DNA of 46,601 nt from Eubacterium sp. (lineage in GTDB: Bacteria > Bacillota > Clostridia > Lachnospirales > Lachnospiraceae), in the NCBI GenBank assembly GCA_017433615.1, contig JAFRGW010000035.1, positions 1-46,601 on the forward strand, read 5' to 3'. The notes beneath the pieces are model-generated. The model was given only the letters and a program-made list of their open reading frames with translations. It had not been told where the DNA came from and searched no databases. The position numbers and the translations under genes are program-made. This document shows, piece by piece, positions 1 to 9,361 of this stretch (positions within the stretch are counted from its first letter, which is position 1; each line of letters opens with the position of its first letter).

Positions 1-14
1 GCCCTGTCTGTTTC

Positions 15-1109
15 TCACGTACTGATTGCGGCAAGCGACGAATTCTTATACGCTTCCTCATCCGTCACTTCCCGGATCACCTGCAGCATATCCGGAAAGC
101 GGATTTCCTCATCCGGCCGGGTCAGCTCAATTTCCATGATTGCTTTATCGTCCCAGAATGGATAAATATCGATTTCAAAATATTGTCCCCTGTCCGCGAG
201 GCAGTACCGGTCTTTCCGGATCTGTCTTCTGGAGGGATCAGCTTTCATCAGACAGGAAAGATATTCATCTTTTGTCAGACGCCGCTCGATCTCAACACGC
301 TTCAATCCTGTGACAGTCCGTTTTCTGGTCTCATAATAGGTATAATACCCATCGCCCCCTCGCTGGCGGACGCGTACCTCTTCCCCGGGATCCGATGTTA
401 GATATGTCTGAATGATTTCCACCTTCTGGCAGTTTGGAATCGCTTCCAACAGTCCAGTATCCGGATATTTGATCAGGAATTTCCGCTCAATCTCATAAGG
501 TTCAGGCTCTCCCAGAAAGGATGCAATCTCAGCAATCAGATGACGCATCTTTTCCTCGAAATCACCGGAATTATCAATGATCCGCAGATGTGGATGACCT
601 GTCCATGCCGCGATCAGCTTATCATCAAGCGCCGCAGCTTCTTCCACTGTCTCCGTTCTTGCGTGATTATTGTCGGTGGTATAGAATTGCTCTGCCCCCT
701 TGGCAGCTGTCACGAGATGGAACACCGCATCATAATTATCCCGAAGTTCCACTTCATTTGTACCTGCGCTTTCCAGCACCTGTTCAAATTCCTGTGCAGA
801 CATATAAGCCTTGTTATCCAGCGCGCCTCTGTCGCAGACAATCAGAATCTTTTCTGCCTGCATGCCGGATGCCGCCTCCTCGAAAATCCGCTCTTTCTCT
901 GTCTGCAGCCGCATCTGATACTTCTGGTACACAGTATTTGAGGCGCAGCTCCATGGCGCAACGCCTCCGGAAATCAGTTCTGTTGCAGTCTCCGGAACAA
1001 ACAGCACACTGTATCCGCGTTCTTCAAACGCATTCTGGATCCAGCTCATGCCGGTTGTTTTCCCCGCACAGGGACCTCCTGTTAAGACAATCTTGCTGAT
1101 ATTTTTCAT
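15..1109 (-). CDS. AAA_28 (NadR/Ttd14-like) ATPase fused to a CYTH domain
   Basis: This 364-residue protein has two domains. Residues 1-195 form a P-loop NTPase of the AAA_28/NadR-kinase type, with Walker A GGPCAGKTT at 11-19 right behind a hydrophobic strand. From about residue 205 a CYTH (triphosphate tunnel) domain begins with EIERKFL, which fits the ExExK signature, followed by the Arg/Lys and Glu-rich strands (VRVRQRG, RVEIERRL, FEIDIYPF) that bind triphosphates and metal in this family. The same arrangement occurs in Ttd14-like proteins; the bacterial substrate is not known to me. The start has GGAGGAGA about 8 nt upstream. It is the last visible gene of a seven-gene unit beginning at 10273, 24 bp after the J-like gene, so a role linked to nucleotide or polyphosphate sensing in that unit is an inference. 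Confidence 0.85.
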   Translation of the reverse strand: MKNISKIVLTGGPCAGKTTGMSWIQNAFEERGYSVLFVPETATELISGGVAPWSCASNTVYQKYQMRLQTEKERIFEEAASGMQAEKILIVCDRGALDNKAYMSAQEFEQVLESAGTNEVELRDNYDAVFHLVTAAKGAEQFYTTDNNHARTETVEEAAALDDKLIAAWTGHPHLRIIDNSGDFEEKMRHLIAEIASFLGEPEPYEIERKFLIKYPDTGLLEAIPNCQKVEIIQTYLTSDPGEEVRVRQRGGDGYYTYYETRKRTVTGLKRVEIERRLTKDEYLSCLMKADPSRRQIRKDRYCLADRGQYFEIDIYPFWDDKAIMEIELTRPDEEIRFPDMLQVIREVTDEEAYKNSSLAAIST

Positions 1110-1133
1110 CCTGTTTCTCCTCCCGATAATTGA

Positions 1134-2303
1134 TTACGTATGATCTGCCACATGAAGTTTTTTCTTATTCTCACGCACAATCATTCTGACGTCCTGCGGC
1201 ATGTCAAAAAACAGTTCTTCCATACTGCCAAGAACAGCTCTTCCGCTTTTATAATCACCGCAGGTATTCACCATAAAAACACTGCAGTCATTCACTTGTT
1301 TCATCAGCTGTTCTGCCGCCTGATCCATATAGCCCTTACACCTTGTGATCATACGTTCCGGCTTCGTCAGTGTATTCCACATCTGCAGGTGTTCCAGCAG
1401 TTTTGCGCACTGACGTTCTCTCCTCTGTGCTTCTTTTCTGAAAGCGCCGGCCGGAGACACGGCTGACGTTTTTCCGGAACCCTGCTGACTTCCGCCTGAC
1501 ATTCTTCCGGCTTCCGCCGCCCTGTATGTCTGCATCACCCGAACAGCTTCTGTCCGGTGGTAATCCGCCTCAGCTGCTCCTGCATGTCCCAGATGGCGGC
1601 ACACAAGCTCATCCAGTATCTGCGACCGGAAATACCGGCTGTCCTCCTTACAGTACTGTTCTGCCAGTATCGTCCGGAGCCTCCGAAAAGCACAGGGCGC
1701 AAGCGCTTCCATACATCGCTCTGCCATATCGCTCAGAATGGCTTCCCGGTGGTCCCGCAGACAGGATGCGACTGCAGGAAGCGATTCTTCCGGCTGATGT
1801 CCTGCTGCCGCGCGGTCCCGGTTAATCTCTTCCTGTACGGTTTCTGCCCGGATCTGACCAAGAAGCGACACGATGCTCCGGCAGGCAGTACAGGCACGTT
1901 CAGCTGTTGAAACAGGCCAATATGGCAGCATGGCAGCTGCGCCGTTCAACGCGGCCAGTGATGAAGATGGTGCAAAACAATCAGCCGCTCCCGGAACGCT
2001 GTCATCTGGATCTGCTGCGGCATCTGCCCTCGTGCAGGCTGCACAGCGCAGCTCTGCCTCCTCCAGCCACGCACGAAGCGCTTCCACCTCTTCCTCCGGT
2101 GTGTCAGGCAAAAAACCGATTTCCGCAGCGAGACGACTGCCCGGATGCAGCAGCGCTTTTTTCAGGACGTCCGCTTCTTCTGATGAGATGCCACAGAGAA
2201 GCTTCATCTCCTGAACGCGTTCCAGCAGTTTTTGATCAGATTCACGCGGCATGGCATGCAGAAAATAGAACGGGTTCGCTTTCAATCCATGTTTATTCTT
2301 CAA
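1134..2303 (-). CDS. Degenerate J-domain-like protein of the Hsp70 locus
   Basis: This is a 389-residue soluble protein with no signal peptide or membrane segment. Residues 9-65 resemble the short N-terminal module I know from Firmicute Hsp70-linked genes: NPFYFLHAMPRE, a helix, then LLHPGSRLAAEIGFLPD. The pattern mimics a J domain (an early 'yxxL' turn and a late 'L..P..R' helix), but there is no HPD tripeptide, so it should not stimulate an ATPase the way DnaJ does. The rest is helical and Cys-containing, with no motif I recognise. Its start is a TTG that overlaps the 3' end of the TPR gene by 11 bp; GGGGTGG lies about 9 nt upstream, which suggests translational coupling. A second TTG six codons on is a possible alternative start. 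Function is unknown; co-chaperone of the locus Hsp70 is an inference. Confidence 0.7.
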   Translation of the reverse strand: MKNKHGLKANPFYFLHAMPRESDQKLLERVQEMKLLCGISSEEADVLKKALLHPGSRLAAEIGFLPDTPEEEVEALRAWLEEAELRCAACTRADAAADPDDSVPGAADCFAPSSSLAALNGAAAMLPYWPVSTAERACTACRSIVSLLGQIRAETVQEEINRDRAAAGHQPEESLPAVASCLRDHREAILSDMAERCMEALAPCAFRRLRTILAEQYCKEDSRYFRSQILDELVCRHLGHAGAAEADYHRTEAVRVMQTYRAAEAGRMSGGSQQGSGKTSAVSPAGAFRKEAQRRERQCAKLLEHLQMWNTLTKPERMITRCKGYMDQAAEQLMKQVNDCSVFMVNTCGDYKSGRAVLGSMEELFFDMPQDVRMIVRENKKKLHVADHT

Positions 2304-3960
2304 TGATGATATCCACCCCTTTCTTCAGCATCTTCCTGCAGAACGCCGGATCCGGTTTTCCAAAAAAATACTCTGCCATCTCTTCTGCCGACAATTTCAG
2401 CGGATCATAAGGAACCGGTATAACCGGCATAGATACCGCATCTTTTCCCGTAAGCTGCTTCTGCAGTTCCGGAACTGTCATCTGACAGCCGGCCACTTCA
2501 CATTGCTCCGGATTACCGGATGCATAAAATGCACCTGAACTCACTGCACCCAAAAATGGATAGTAATAGTTATTCTTCATTGTCATGGTCCGCCCGTTCA
2601 GCTTTGTTCTGAATTCATTTTCCATCACGGCTGTTCCACTTACGCGGTAAACCGTATCCGCCAGATAAATCCAGCTGCATTCTGCAATACTCTCCGCGCG
2701 TCGTTCTTCCGGCAGCTGATACAGCTCCGCAGGCTGCAGCTTCACCCGGTACAGACTGTCATCTGCCGGATTCCATGGGCGTTCGACGATAACATGCTCT
2801 GTTTGACTCAGATACTGTTTCGGATCATCCGGAATGATCTGTTCCCGGGTGAAGATGAGGCCTTTTCCTTCCAATGGAACTGTCTGGTTTTGATCAGCCT
2901 GTGCCGCTTTGCGGTCCTCCGGCAGCTGATAACTCCCTGTCGGGACGTCGATTACTTCAACACCGTCCGGATAAACCGCGCCCGGTTCATATCCACATTC
3001 TGCAAGTGCACGGAAATATGTGAGGATACTGTCCACATCATCCAGTTCTGCCCCGATTTCAGCAGCATATTTTATATCCCGTACCGTGTGTCGGGCCGGT
3101 GCGCCGTCTTCCGATTCTTTAATTTCCTCCTCTGCGGGAACAGCAGCGCGCAGTGACCGGACCGCCTCCTCACAGCGCTGCAGCCGCAGATCTGTCAGCA
3201 GTTCACTGGTTTCATGCGAAGGTCTGGCCTGAAGAAGGATCTCTATGGCCTCCTGTATTCTTCCATCTGCCGCCTCCGCCCTGCTCCATGACAGATAGGT
3301 CTCCTGTTCTCTCCGGGAATTCTCAGCCTGTACAAACTGTCCGACGGCTTCTGAATAATTTTCTTTCTCTACAAAGTATTCACCCCATGCATTATGCGCC
3401 CTTTTTACACCGTCTGTATCTTCCAGTTCTGTATAGATATCGACTGCCTGCTGAAACTGCTGTTCTGCAAGCAGGCTGTCCGCATATGCATTCTGCAGTT
3501 CCGGAATTTTCTCAGACGCCTCCCTGTAAAACGGTCCTGCCAGCAGTTTCCAGTAACATCCCAGTGCTTCTGCATATGCGCCGCCCGCTTCATGCATGCG
3601 CGCCTGATCGAGCACCTGCTTCTGCCATCCCAAAAAGACTGCCGCCGCAAGCACTGCCGCGAAGATTCCTGCCAGCAGCCATGCCCGGGCTGTTTTCAAT
3701 GTATACAGACGGCCTTGCGCTGTACGTTTCCTGTCCGGCGGTTTTCCATTGACACGTCCGATGTCTGCCGCAGGTGCATCCTGCAGCTGCCGGAGTTTCT
3801 CTGCACACCTGCCGGACAGTTCTTCAGAATCCAGGTACCCGCCAAGAAACAAAAATGTATTCCGCGCCTCTTTGAGCGACAGAACTGTTCCCTGTTTTAA
3901 TTGTTCATTTGCATATTCATACAGCGGCTCCCGCCAGTCTGTATATCGGTTCCTGTCCAT
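2293..3960 (-). CDS. Membrane-anchored TPR protein
   Basis: A 555-residue protein. Residues 1-90 are cytoplasmic in character. One strongly hydrophobic segment at about 93-112 (AWLLAGIFAAVLAAAVFLGW) is followed by a helical-repeat region at roughly 115-320 that reads like degenerate TPRs (YAEALGCYWKLL, FQQAVDIYTELED, YSEAVGQFVQAE). The C-terminal 230 residues carry no motif I recognise. ATG is preceded by AGGAGC about 7 nt upstream. It follows the AAA+ gene by 18 bp and overlaps the J-like gene by 11 bp. A scaffold that brings the Hsp70/AAA+ machinery to the membrane is plausible but inferred. Orientation is not certain; the short basic stretch before the segment (PDRKRTAQGR) favours an N-in topology with the TPRs outside, which would be unusual and worth checking. 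Confidence 0.75.
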   Translation of the reverse strand: MDRNRYTDWREPLYEYANEQLKQGTVLSLKEARNTFLFLGGYLDSEELSGRCAEKLRQLQDAPAADIGRVNGKPPDRKRTAQGRLYTLKTARAWLLAGIFAAVLAAAVFLGWQKQVLDQARMHEAGGAYAEALGCYWKLLAGPFYREASEKIPELQNAYADSLLAEQQFQQAVDIYTELEDTDGVKRAHNAWGEYFVEKENYSEAVGQFVQAENSRREQETYLSWSRAEAADGRIQEAIEILLQARPSHETSELLTDLRLQRCEEAVRSLRAAVPAEEEIKESEDGAPARHTVRDIKYAAEIGAELDDVDSILTYFRALAECGYEPGAVYPDGVEVIDVPTGSYQLPEDRKAAQADQNQTVPLEGKGLIFTREQIIPDDPKQYLSQTEHVIVERPWNPADDSLYRVKLQPAELYQLPEERRAESIAECSWIYLADTVYRVSGTAVMENEFRTKLNGRTMTMKNNYYYPFLGAVSSGAFYASGNPEQCEVAGCQMTVPELQKQLTGKDAVSMPVIPVPYDPLKLSAEEMAEYFFGKPDPAFCRKMLKKGVDIIIEE

Positions 3961-3978
3961 GTTCTGCTCCTGTCCGGC

Positions 3979-5457
3979 TCAAAATCCGATTTTAAACTTT
4001 GGTGCAGCTTCAGGTTCCAGCTGGTCGCAGGCCTTGCGCAGGGCATCCGCATCAATCAAAGATTTTCCCTCCCGCACACAGATGCGGCCGGCCTCTTTTA
4101 CGACAAATGCAGTGTCGCTTAACGGCCGGCCGGCAAGACGGCCGGCAAACCGCAGCAAAGGCAGATTCTCCTCTGAAGGCAGTTCTGCAAGCGATTGCTC
4201 CAGAACAGCCAGAACCTCTTCTTGGGAAGGCATATCAACCGCAAGCACATGGTCAAATCTCCCTTTCCGCAAAATTGCTTTGTCGATAGAATCCAGCATA
4301 TTTGTCATGCCAAACAGCAGGACATGCTGCTCTGCCGCATCTGGAATTCTGCGCAGGAATTCGCCCACCTCTTCCAGATGGATTTCCGGGGATCCCCCTG
4401 CCTTCTCTCTGGACGACAGAAACGCCTCCAGCTCATCAATGATCAGAACGGACGGCGCTTCCCGGATCGCAGCGTCAAATACGTCGGAAATCATCTGGCT
4501 GGTCTCATGGACGTACTTGCTTCCGATTGTCCCGGTAGTAATCCGGAATACCGGCCACCCAAGATAATCCGCCAGTTTTTCGACTGCAAACGTTTTCCCG
4601 CTGCCCGGCGGTCCATACAGAAGCATCGCCCCCGGAAATCCGACGCCGAACCGCCGGTATTCCGCTTCTCTGTCAATTACATCGAGAATCTCTTCCCGGA
4701 AAAACCGTTCCAGTTCTGTACGACCCGGAAGTGAAAACGTTCCTTCTCTGCGTTTCCTTCTCTTTGTCTCACCACGCCCTGCAGCCGCCTGGCCGGATGC
4801 ATCCGGCGTCTTCTGACCATTTACCGAAGACTCCAGCGGAGCCGGCATGGAAAGCATGGAGCCATCGTTCTCCTGCATTTTTTCCGCAAGACCGAACTGT
4901 TCCAGCAAAGATTTTCTGGCATCCTCTGTGAGCCATGACGCATATTTTCTCATGCGAACCGTATCGCAGAGAGAGATATTCATACCGCCGCAGATCCATC
5001 TGCCGAGCAGCAGATCATCCGGCAGCTGCTCCGTATCCTGAAACGAAGGAAGGATGACGGCCAGCTGTGAAATATAGATCCCGTCCGCAAGAGACGCATT
5101 CGTCCGGATGTGCGCCCCGCGAAGTGCCTGCGCAAACCGCCGCACCTGCAGCGCACTTTTTGTGTAGGGACCATATTCCAGCGAGGAAATCAGTCCCCCC
5201 GAAAGAACGCTTATAACAAAAATGAGGCTTCGAGCCGCTTCATAACCGGCATTTTCCTCAGGTATCTCATACCCCAGAAAAATCCCTTCTTCCAGCAGAT
5301 CATGACCGATCCAGTTCTGATACAATCCTGCATCCACCGCCAGTGCATAGCCCCCGGAACGCGTCGTATAGATCTGCCAGTTTCTGCCGCGCAGATACAA
5401 ATTTGCTGTAATCTCTCCGTCCGGCAGCACTGCACCGTCTGTAATCCACTGATTCAT
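3979..5457 (-). CDS. AAA+ ATPase of the Hsp70/TIR locus
   Basis: A 492-residue protein whose C-terminal half is a classical AAA+ module: Walker A GPPGSGKT at about 282-289, Walker B VLIIDELEAF with the catalytic Asp-Glu near 341-342, sensor 1 (LLFGMTN), an arginine-finger strand (ILRKGRFDH) and a lid with GRPLSDTAF. The N-terminal 240 residues form a domain I do not recognise, joined by a basic linker (KRRKRREG). The frame is open to a GTG at 5514, but AGGAGA sits 7 nt before the ATG at 5457, so I use that start. The protein resembles CDC48/FtsH-type classic AAA ATPases acting as unfoldases or remodellers. It lies 11 bp after the Hsp70-like gene by the longer start, about 67 bp by mine, and is co-transcribed with it. 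Confidence 0.85.
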   Translation of the reverse strand: MNQWITDGAVLPDGEITANLYLRGRNWQIYTTRSGGYALAVDAGLYQNWIGHDLLEEGIFLGYEIPEENAGYEAARSLIFVISVLSGGLISSLEYGPYTKSALQVRRFAQALRGAHIRTNASLADGIYISQLAVILPSFQDTEQLPDDLLLGRWICGGMNISLCDTVRMRKYASWLTEDARKSLLEQFGLAEKMQENDGSMLSMPAPLESSVNGQKTPDASGQAAAGRGETKRRKRREGTFSLPGRTELERFFREEILDVIDREAEYRRFGVGFPGAMLLYGPPGSGKTFAVEKLADYLGWPVFRITTGTIGSKYVHETSQMISDVFDAAIREAPSVLIIDELEAFLSSREKAGGSPEIHLEEVGEFLRRIPDAAEQHVLLFGMTNMLDSIDKAILRKGRFDHVLAVDMPSQEEVLAVLEQSLAELPSEENLPLLRFAGRLAGRPLSDTAFVVKEAGRICVREGKSLIDADALRKACDQLEPEAAPKFKIGF

Positions 5458-5524
5458 GTTCATTCTCCTGTTCCTCTGTTTCGCCTTCTGCTGAACCACA
5501 CGAGAATCATGCACCCTGCTGTGT

Positions 5525-8137
5525 TTAATACTTATAGATATTCACGTCCGCTAACATCTGCTCCGGATTCATCTCCACCTCATCCTTACGGATCTCTGCA
5601 AGTTTATGAATGACTCTGCGGAGGCCGTCCATGTCCTTGTTCTCCAAACAGGTATTTCCCTCCGCTGTCAGACGGTCGAACACAGCTTTGTCCGTATATC
5701 CCGCTGACGAAGCTGACAAAACCAGGAATGTTCCGATCACGACATCATCCCGGCGCCACCGGATCCCGCTGATGATCTGTTTCATCGACTCCAGCTGGGC
5801 GTCAAAATCAGAGGAGCCCATATCGATCGAGTATTTTGCAAGTTCCACGAGATTATCAAATGCAGCTTTCTCGGATTCAGTTGCCCGGTCAGCTTCCAGC
5901 TTAAATTCATCTGCTGCCTGCTTCAGATCCCGGCTTCTGATTACATTTGCATATCGCTGCTGCAGTCCCGCAACGCGCCGGATACAATCCGTCAGCCGGC
6001 TCTGCTCCTCTGCAACAGTTTCCTGATCCGCAGTGTGAGACACCGCTGTCCTGATCTCCATCAGCACCCGGCGTATTTCATCCAGTTCTCTGTCAATAAT
6101 TCCACGCTTCATCCCGGCAGTGCGGATCAGCAGCTTATTTACCTCTTCAACAATCGTATGCGTATCATTCAGATCAATCTGGCCTTCCGCACGGCTGTAA
6201 AAATTTCTGTCCTGCATACGCAGTCCGATACACGGCACGGAGACACCCAGTCTGAGATTTCCCGCTTCGTTCATTTCATAATCACATACAATCTCCGCAC
6301 CTGCCGGAATTGTGCCGCCCGAAACAGCTGCTCCCGGAATACGGTAGCTTCCGATATAGCGGTTATCATCGACCGGGTCAGCAATTTCCCCCTCCCAGAG
6401 GCTGAAGGAAAGCGCGCCGCTGCTTCCGCCAACCAGCTGTTCCGCCGCACGGAATGTCACAGACCCGCTTTTCGGCAGCGGCTCATTGGCCCGGACCAGA
6501 TACACAGGCAACGGAATGCCGCCCGGTTTATCCAGTGCTTTTACAGCAATCGAATAGGAAGCCGGAATTGCATCAACCACCGCAAGGGTCCGTGTAATTT
6601 CAAGAAGCTGCTTTAAAAACGGTTCCGCTTCTTCCGTCCGGAATACTTCCAGACAAAACCTCCAGGTTCCCGGCTGCGGCAGCGGCACATGCAGGATTGC
6701 ACGGTCTTTCACATGGACCCGCCCCGAATCATATCCATCCGATTTCGGATCCGTATCTTTTTCCTGTGAAAAGATCCGCACATCTCCGCTTTCTCCCTCC
6801 GGCAGAATCACGGCGATTTTCCCCTGACGCTTTGCTGTACGATTCTCATACCGCACAGCAGCCCGGGGCATCCTGTCCGCCGGCTCTCCTGCTTCAGCAT
6901 CCTTCCGGGCATCCGGTTCTGCTTCTCCGGCCTCATCACCTTTCTGCCGCCCAGTCTGTGTACCGGTCAATGCCGGCTGCTGATCTGTCAGTTCTGCAAT
7001 ATCTGTTTTGCGCCGGTGCAGCGGATTTTCCCAGTCGATCATCTCTGCATAAACTGCCGCCCCTTCGGCAACCGCCGTCATCGGGTTGACCGCGACGCCC
7101 TTTTCAATCTCCAGTTTTCTGCAGACCTGCTCACGCAGCGGCGCATACATGGTCGGGCCGCCAATAAATATGATCTGATCAACCTGCGCAGAAGTCACAC
7201 CTGCACAGAGCATTGTTTCCCGCGCAAGTGCCGATGTCTCCTCCGCCATCTCCTCTATCACATCTGCCAGATCATCCCTGGAAATTGTCAGATCCAGATA
7301 CATCTCTGTTCCGTTCAGGTCCTTTGCACGAAATTCTTCTTCACCTATCCAGAGATCAACCGGACTCTCTGACGCAGAAAGTGCAATCTTTGCCTCCTCC
7401 ACTGCAAACAGTGCCGTCCGCTTCATCTCCAGAAACACCGGATCAGCGTCGGGATCATCCGGAAGGACAAACCGCTCTTTCAGCCAGGGCAGGACCTTCT
7501 TTCTGTAAATCCGCCGGTCCAGATCTCTGCCGCCGCACATCTCCCGGCCGCCCTGTGCCAGAATACTGACATGACCGTCAATATGCTGCGCCACCGATAT
7601 GTCAAACGTTCCGCCGCCGAGGTCATAGATCAGAAACAGCTTTTCCTCTGCGTCCTGTTTCAGAACACTCATGACTGCCGCCACCGGCTCCTGCATCAGT
7701 GCGGTCTGACCGATTCCGGCAAGTTCCGCAGCCTCCAGGGTCGCATCTTTTTTCATCTGATTAAATGCAGACGGAACGGTAATGACCGTAACCGTCTCCG
7801 GGTCACTGCGGATCTCTTCGGGCAGATAACCGTACAGGACTCGCAGCAATTCTGCACTGCATTCAACCGGTGTCATGGAAATGCCGGAGGCCGCAAATGT
7901 AAACACCTTGCCGGTTCCCATGTATCGCTTAAACAGCATGGCGGCATTCTCTTCATGATGCGAAGCCATTGTAAATGCTTTTCTGCCGTAAAACCGGTGT
8001 CCTTTCCCATCGATATATATCGCGGAAGGGGTTACGTCTGCCTGCTCCGGACTCTTCCAGATTCTGGCTTCCCGTCCGTCAAATGAACAGACTGCACTGT
8101 TCGTCGTCCCAAGATCAATGCCAATATAATGTCTCAT
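5525..8137 (-). CDS. Hsp70 (DnaK)-family protein with long C-terminal extension
   Basis: At 870 residues this is much longer than DnaK (about 610-640). The nucleotide-binding domain (1-375) is intact: phosphate-1 loop IDLGTTNSAV at 7-16, VPSAFN near 121, phosphate-2 loop YDLGGGTFDIS at 171-181, and adenosine motif IIFIGGPTMY near 318. A low-complexity linker (about 385-425) leads to a beta-rich region (about 430-645) that replaces the usual substrate domain. Helical coil-like segments follow to the end. The DVVTP-like interdomain linker and the NRTTPS segment of DnaK are absent, so its client mode probably differs. AGAGGTG precedes the ATG; the gene begins 3 bp after the zinc-ribbon membrane gene. 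It is flanked by AAA+, TPR and J-like genes and is not a housekeeping dnaK (no grpE or dnaJ nearby). Confidence 0.9.
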   Translation of the reverse strand: MRHYIGIDLGTTNSAVCSFDGREARIWKSPEQADVTPSAIYIDGKGHRFYGRKAFTMASHHEENAAMLFKRYMGTGKVFTFAASGISMTPVECSAELLRVLYGYLPEEIRSDPETVTVITVPSAFNQMKKDATLEAAELAGIGQTALMQEPVAAVMSVLKQDAEEKLFLIYDLGGGTFDISVAQHIDGHVSILAQGGREMCGGRDLDRRIYRKKVLPWLKERFVLPDDPDADPVFLEMKRTALFAVEEAKIALSASESPVDLWIGEEEFRAKDLNGTEMYLDLTISRDDLADVIEEMAEETSALARETMLCAGVTSAQVDQIIFIGGPTMYAPLREQVCRKLEIEKGVAVNPMTAVAEGAAVYAEMIDWENPLHRRKTDIAELTDQQPALTGTQTGRQKGDEAGEAEPDARKDAEAGEPADRMPRAAVRYENRTAKRQGKIAVILPEGESGDVRIFSQEKDTDPKSDGYDSGRVHVKDRAILHVPLPQPGTWRFCLEVFRTEEAEPFLKQLLEITRTLAVVDAIPASYSIAVKALDKPGGIPLPVYLVRANEPLPKSGSVTFRAAEQLVGGSSGALSFSLWEGEIADPVDDNRYIGSYRIPGAAVSGGTIPAGAEIVCDYEMNEAGNLRLGVSVPCIGLRMQDRNFYSRAEGQIDLNDTHTIVEEVNKLLIRTAGMKRGIIDRELDEIRRVLMEIRTAVSHTADQETVAEEQSRLTDCIRRVAGLQQRYANVIRSRDLKQAADEFKLEADRATESEKAAFDNLVELAKYSIDMGSSDFDAQLESMKQIISGIRWRRDDVVIGTFLVLSASSAGYTDKAVFDRLTAEGNTCLENKDMDGLRRVIHKLAEIRKDEVEMNPEQMLADVNIYKY

Positions 8138-8140
8138 AAT

Positions 8141-9280
8141 TCACCTCTGTCTATATGCTCTGCCCGGCTGCTTATTCTTCTGGCCCAGAATTTTCCGGGC
8201 CGCGCCTGCCTCACGGCTGCCGAGTCCCGTGTACCTGCAGATGTCATCTGGTGTTTCCGGATGAAGATCCCGCTCGATTTCACGGCACATCCGGATATGT
8301 GCGAACCGCTGCCTGAATACGGCTGAAAGAATATAAAAGCATGGAAAAAGCAGAAAACATACGAGCAAATAATTCAAAAACTGCGCCGCGCCGGGATCCG
8401 GGAGCTGATCGCGTATAAAAAAGACGCCTTCGCAGAAGAATAGCACAAGACCATATAACAACATTCCGGTTCCGCAGCTGTGGATCAGCCGGTAATCCGG
8501 CCGCTCCCGGCGCAGTTCCATGATACAGGCTGCAGCAGTCAGCAGGAGACAGAGCGGCCAGAGAAAATATCCGGCAAGTGCCGAAAGGGCCGCCCCTGTG
8601 ATCCACAGCGACTTCCTGATCACAGAACCCGTCTGCTTTACAGTTCCGGTTTCTGGTTCTGCAGGCATCTGCATGACCGGCAAGCCGCCGCAGTCCGGGC
8701 AGACCGTAATTCGCGAATTATCCAGAATCACGGCACGTCCACAGGTACTGCAGTACCTGACAGATGCTTCTTCGGAATCTTTCCGCATAATTTGCTGTCT
8801 GTCATAGCTGATATAATAATCTTCCAGAAACCCTTCTTCCATGAGCAGTATCATATCCGTGAACATCTGTTTACGGCCTGTTTTCAGTTCGGCACAGGCC
8901 TCATCAACATCGCAGGAAGATCTGTCACGCAGCAGTGCGCGATATCGACGGATTTCCCGTTCCTGGCACAGATAGAATAAGCCGGTACACAGAAAGCAGC
9001 ATCCCTGTGTCCCCAATATCAGCAAAAACGCCGCAATGTCCACAAAATGCCCCATCGGATCAATCCCCTCATGCAGAATCCCTGCAAAACACAGCAGTGC
9101 GAGACCACACAATACACACCCTGCAATCAAGACAATGTGTGCTGTGCGGCCTCCTTTCCCGCATTCACGGCGAAGTTTCCGGAGCAAAAGCCAGAATCCG
9201 AGCGGGAACAGACACAGCAGAAGAATCACATATCCAATCACACGCCCAACAATTAATATGTATGATTTCCGCTCTCTCAT
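8141..9280 (-). CDS. Polytopic membrane protein with cytoplasmic zinc ribbon
   Basis: A 379-residue protein with about six predicted membrane segments: roughly 7-34, 46-69, 79-105, 226-254, 271-289 and 301-322. Between the third and fourth lies a soluble domain of about 115 residues ending in a zinc ribbon with Cys177, Cys180, Cys194 and Cys197 (CSTC then CPDC). The three-plus-three layout places the ribbon and both termini on one side, most likely the cytoplasm. The C-terminal tail is short and basic. I do not recognise a family. It is the second gene of the unit that starts with the pseudo-transglutaminase and lies directly before the Hsp70-like gene, so it could be the membrane platform or sensor of the system. 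GGAGGA lies about 10 nt before the ATG. Confidence 0.75.
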   Translation of the reverse strand: MRERKSYILIVGRVIGYVILLLCLFPLGFWLLLRKLRRECGKGGRTAHIVLIAGCVLCGLALLCFAGILHEGIDPMGHFVDIAAFLLILGTQGCCFLCTGLFYLCQEREIRRYRALLRDRSSCDVDEACAELKTGRKQMFTDMILLMEEGFLEDYYISYDRQQIMRKDSEEASVRYCSTCGRAVILDNSRITVCPDCGGLPVMQMPAEPETGTVKQTGSVIRKSLWITGAALSALAGYFLWPLCLLLTAAACIMELRRERPDYRLIHSCGTGMLLYGLVLFFCEGVFFIRDQLPDPGAAQFLNYLLVCFLLFPCFYILSAVFRQRFAHIRMCREIERDLHPETPDDICRYTGLGSREAGAARKILGQKNKQPGRAYRQR

Positions 9281-9361
9281 TCTTCAAGTTCCTCCGGGTG
9301 TTTTACCTGCAGATGATTCATTTCTGCAGTACATACGGCAGCAGCAGCCCTGCCGCCTTTC

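Noticed and set aside
5525-8137. Housekeeping dnaK
   Set aside because: The length, the altered substrate domain and the absence of grpE/dnaJ/hrcA neighbours argue for a specialised Hsp70.
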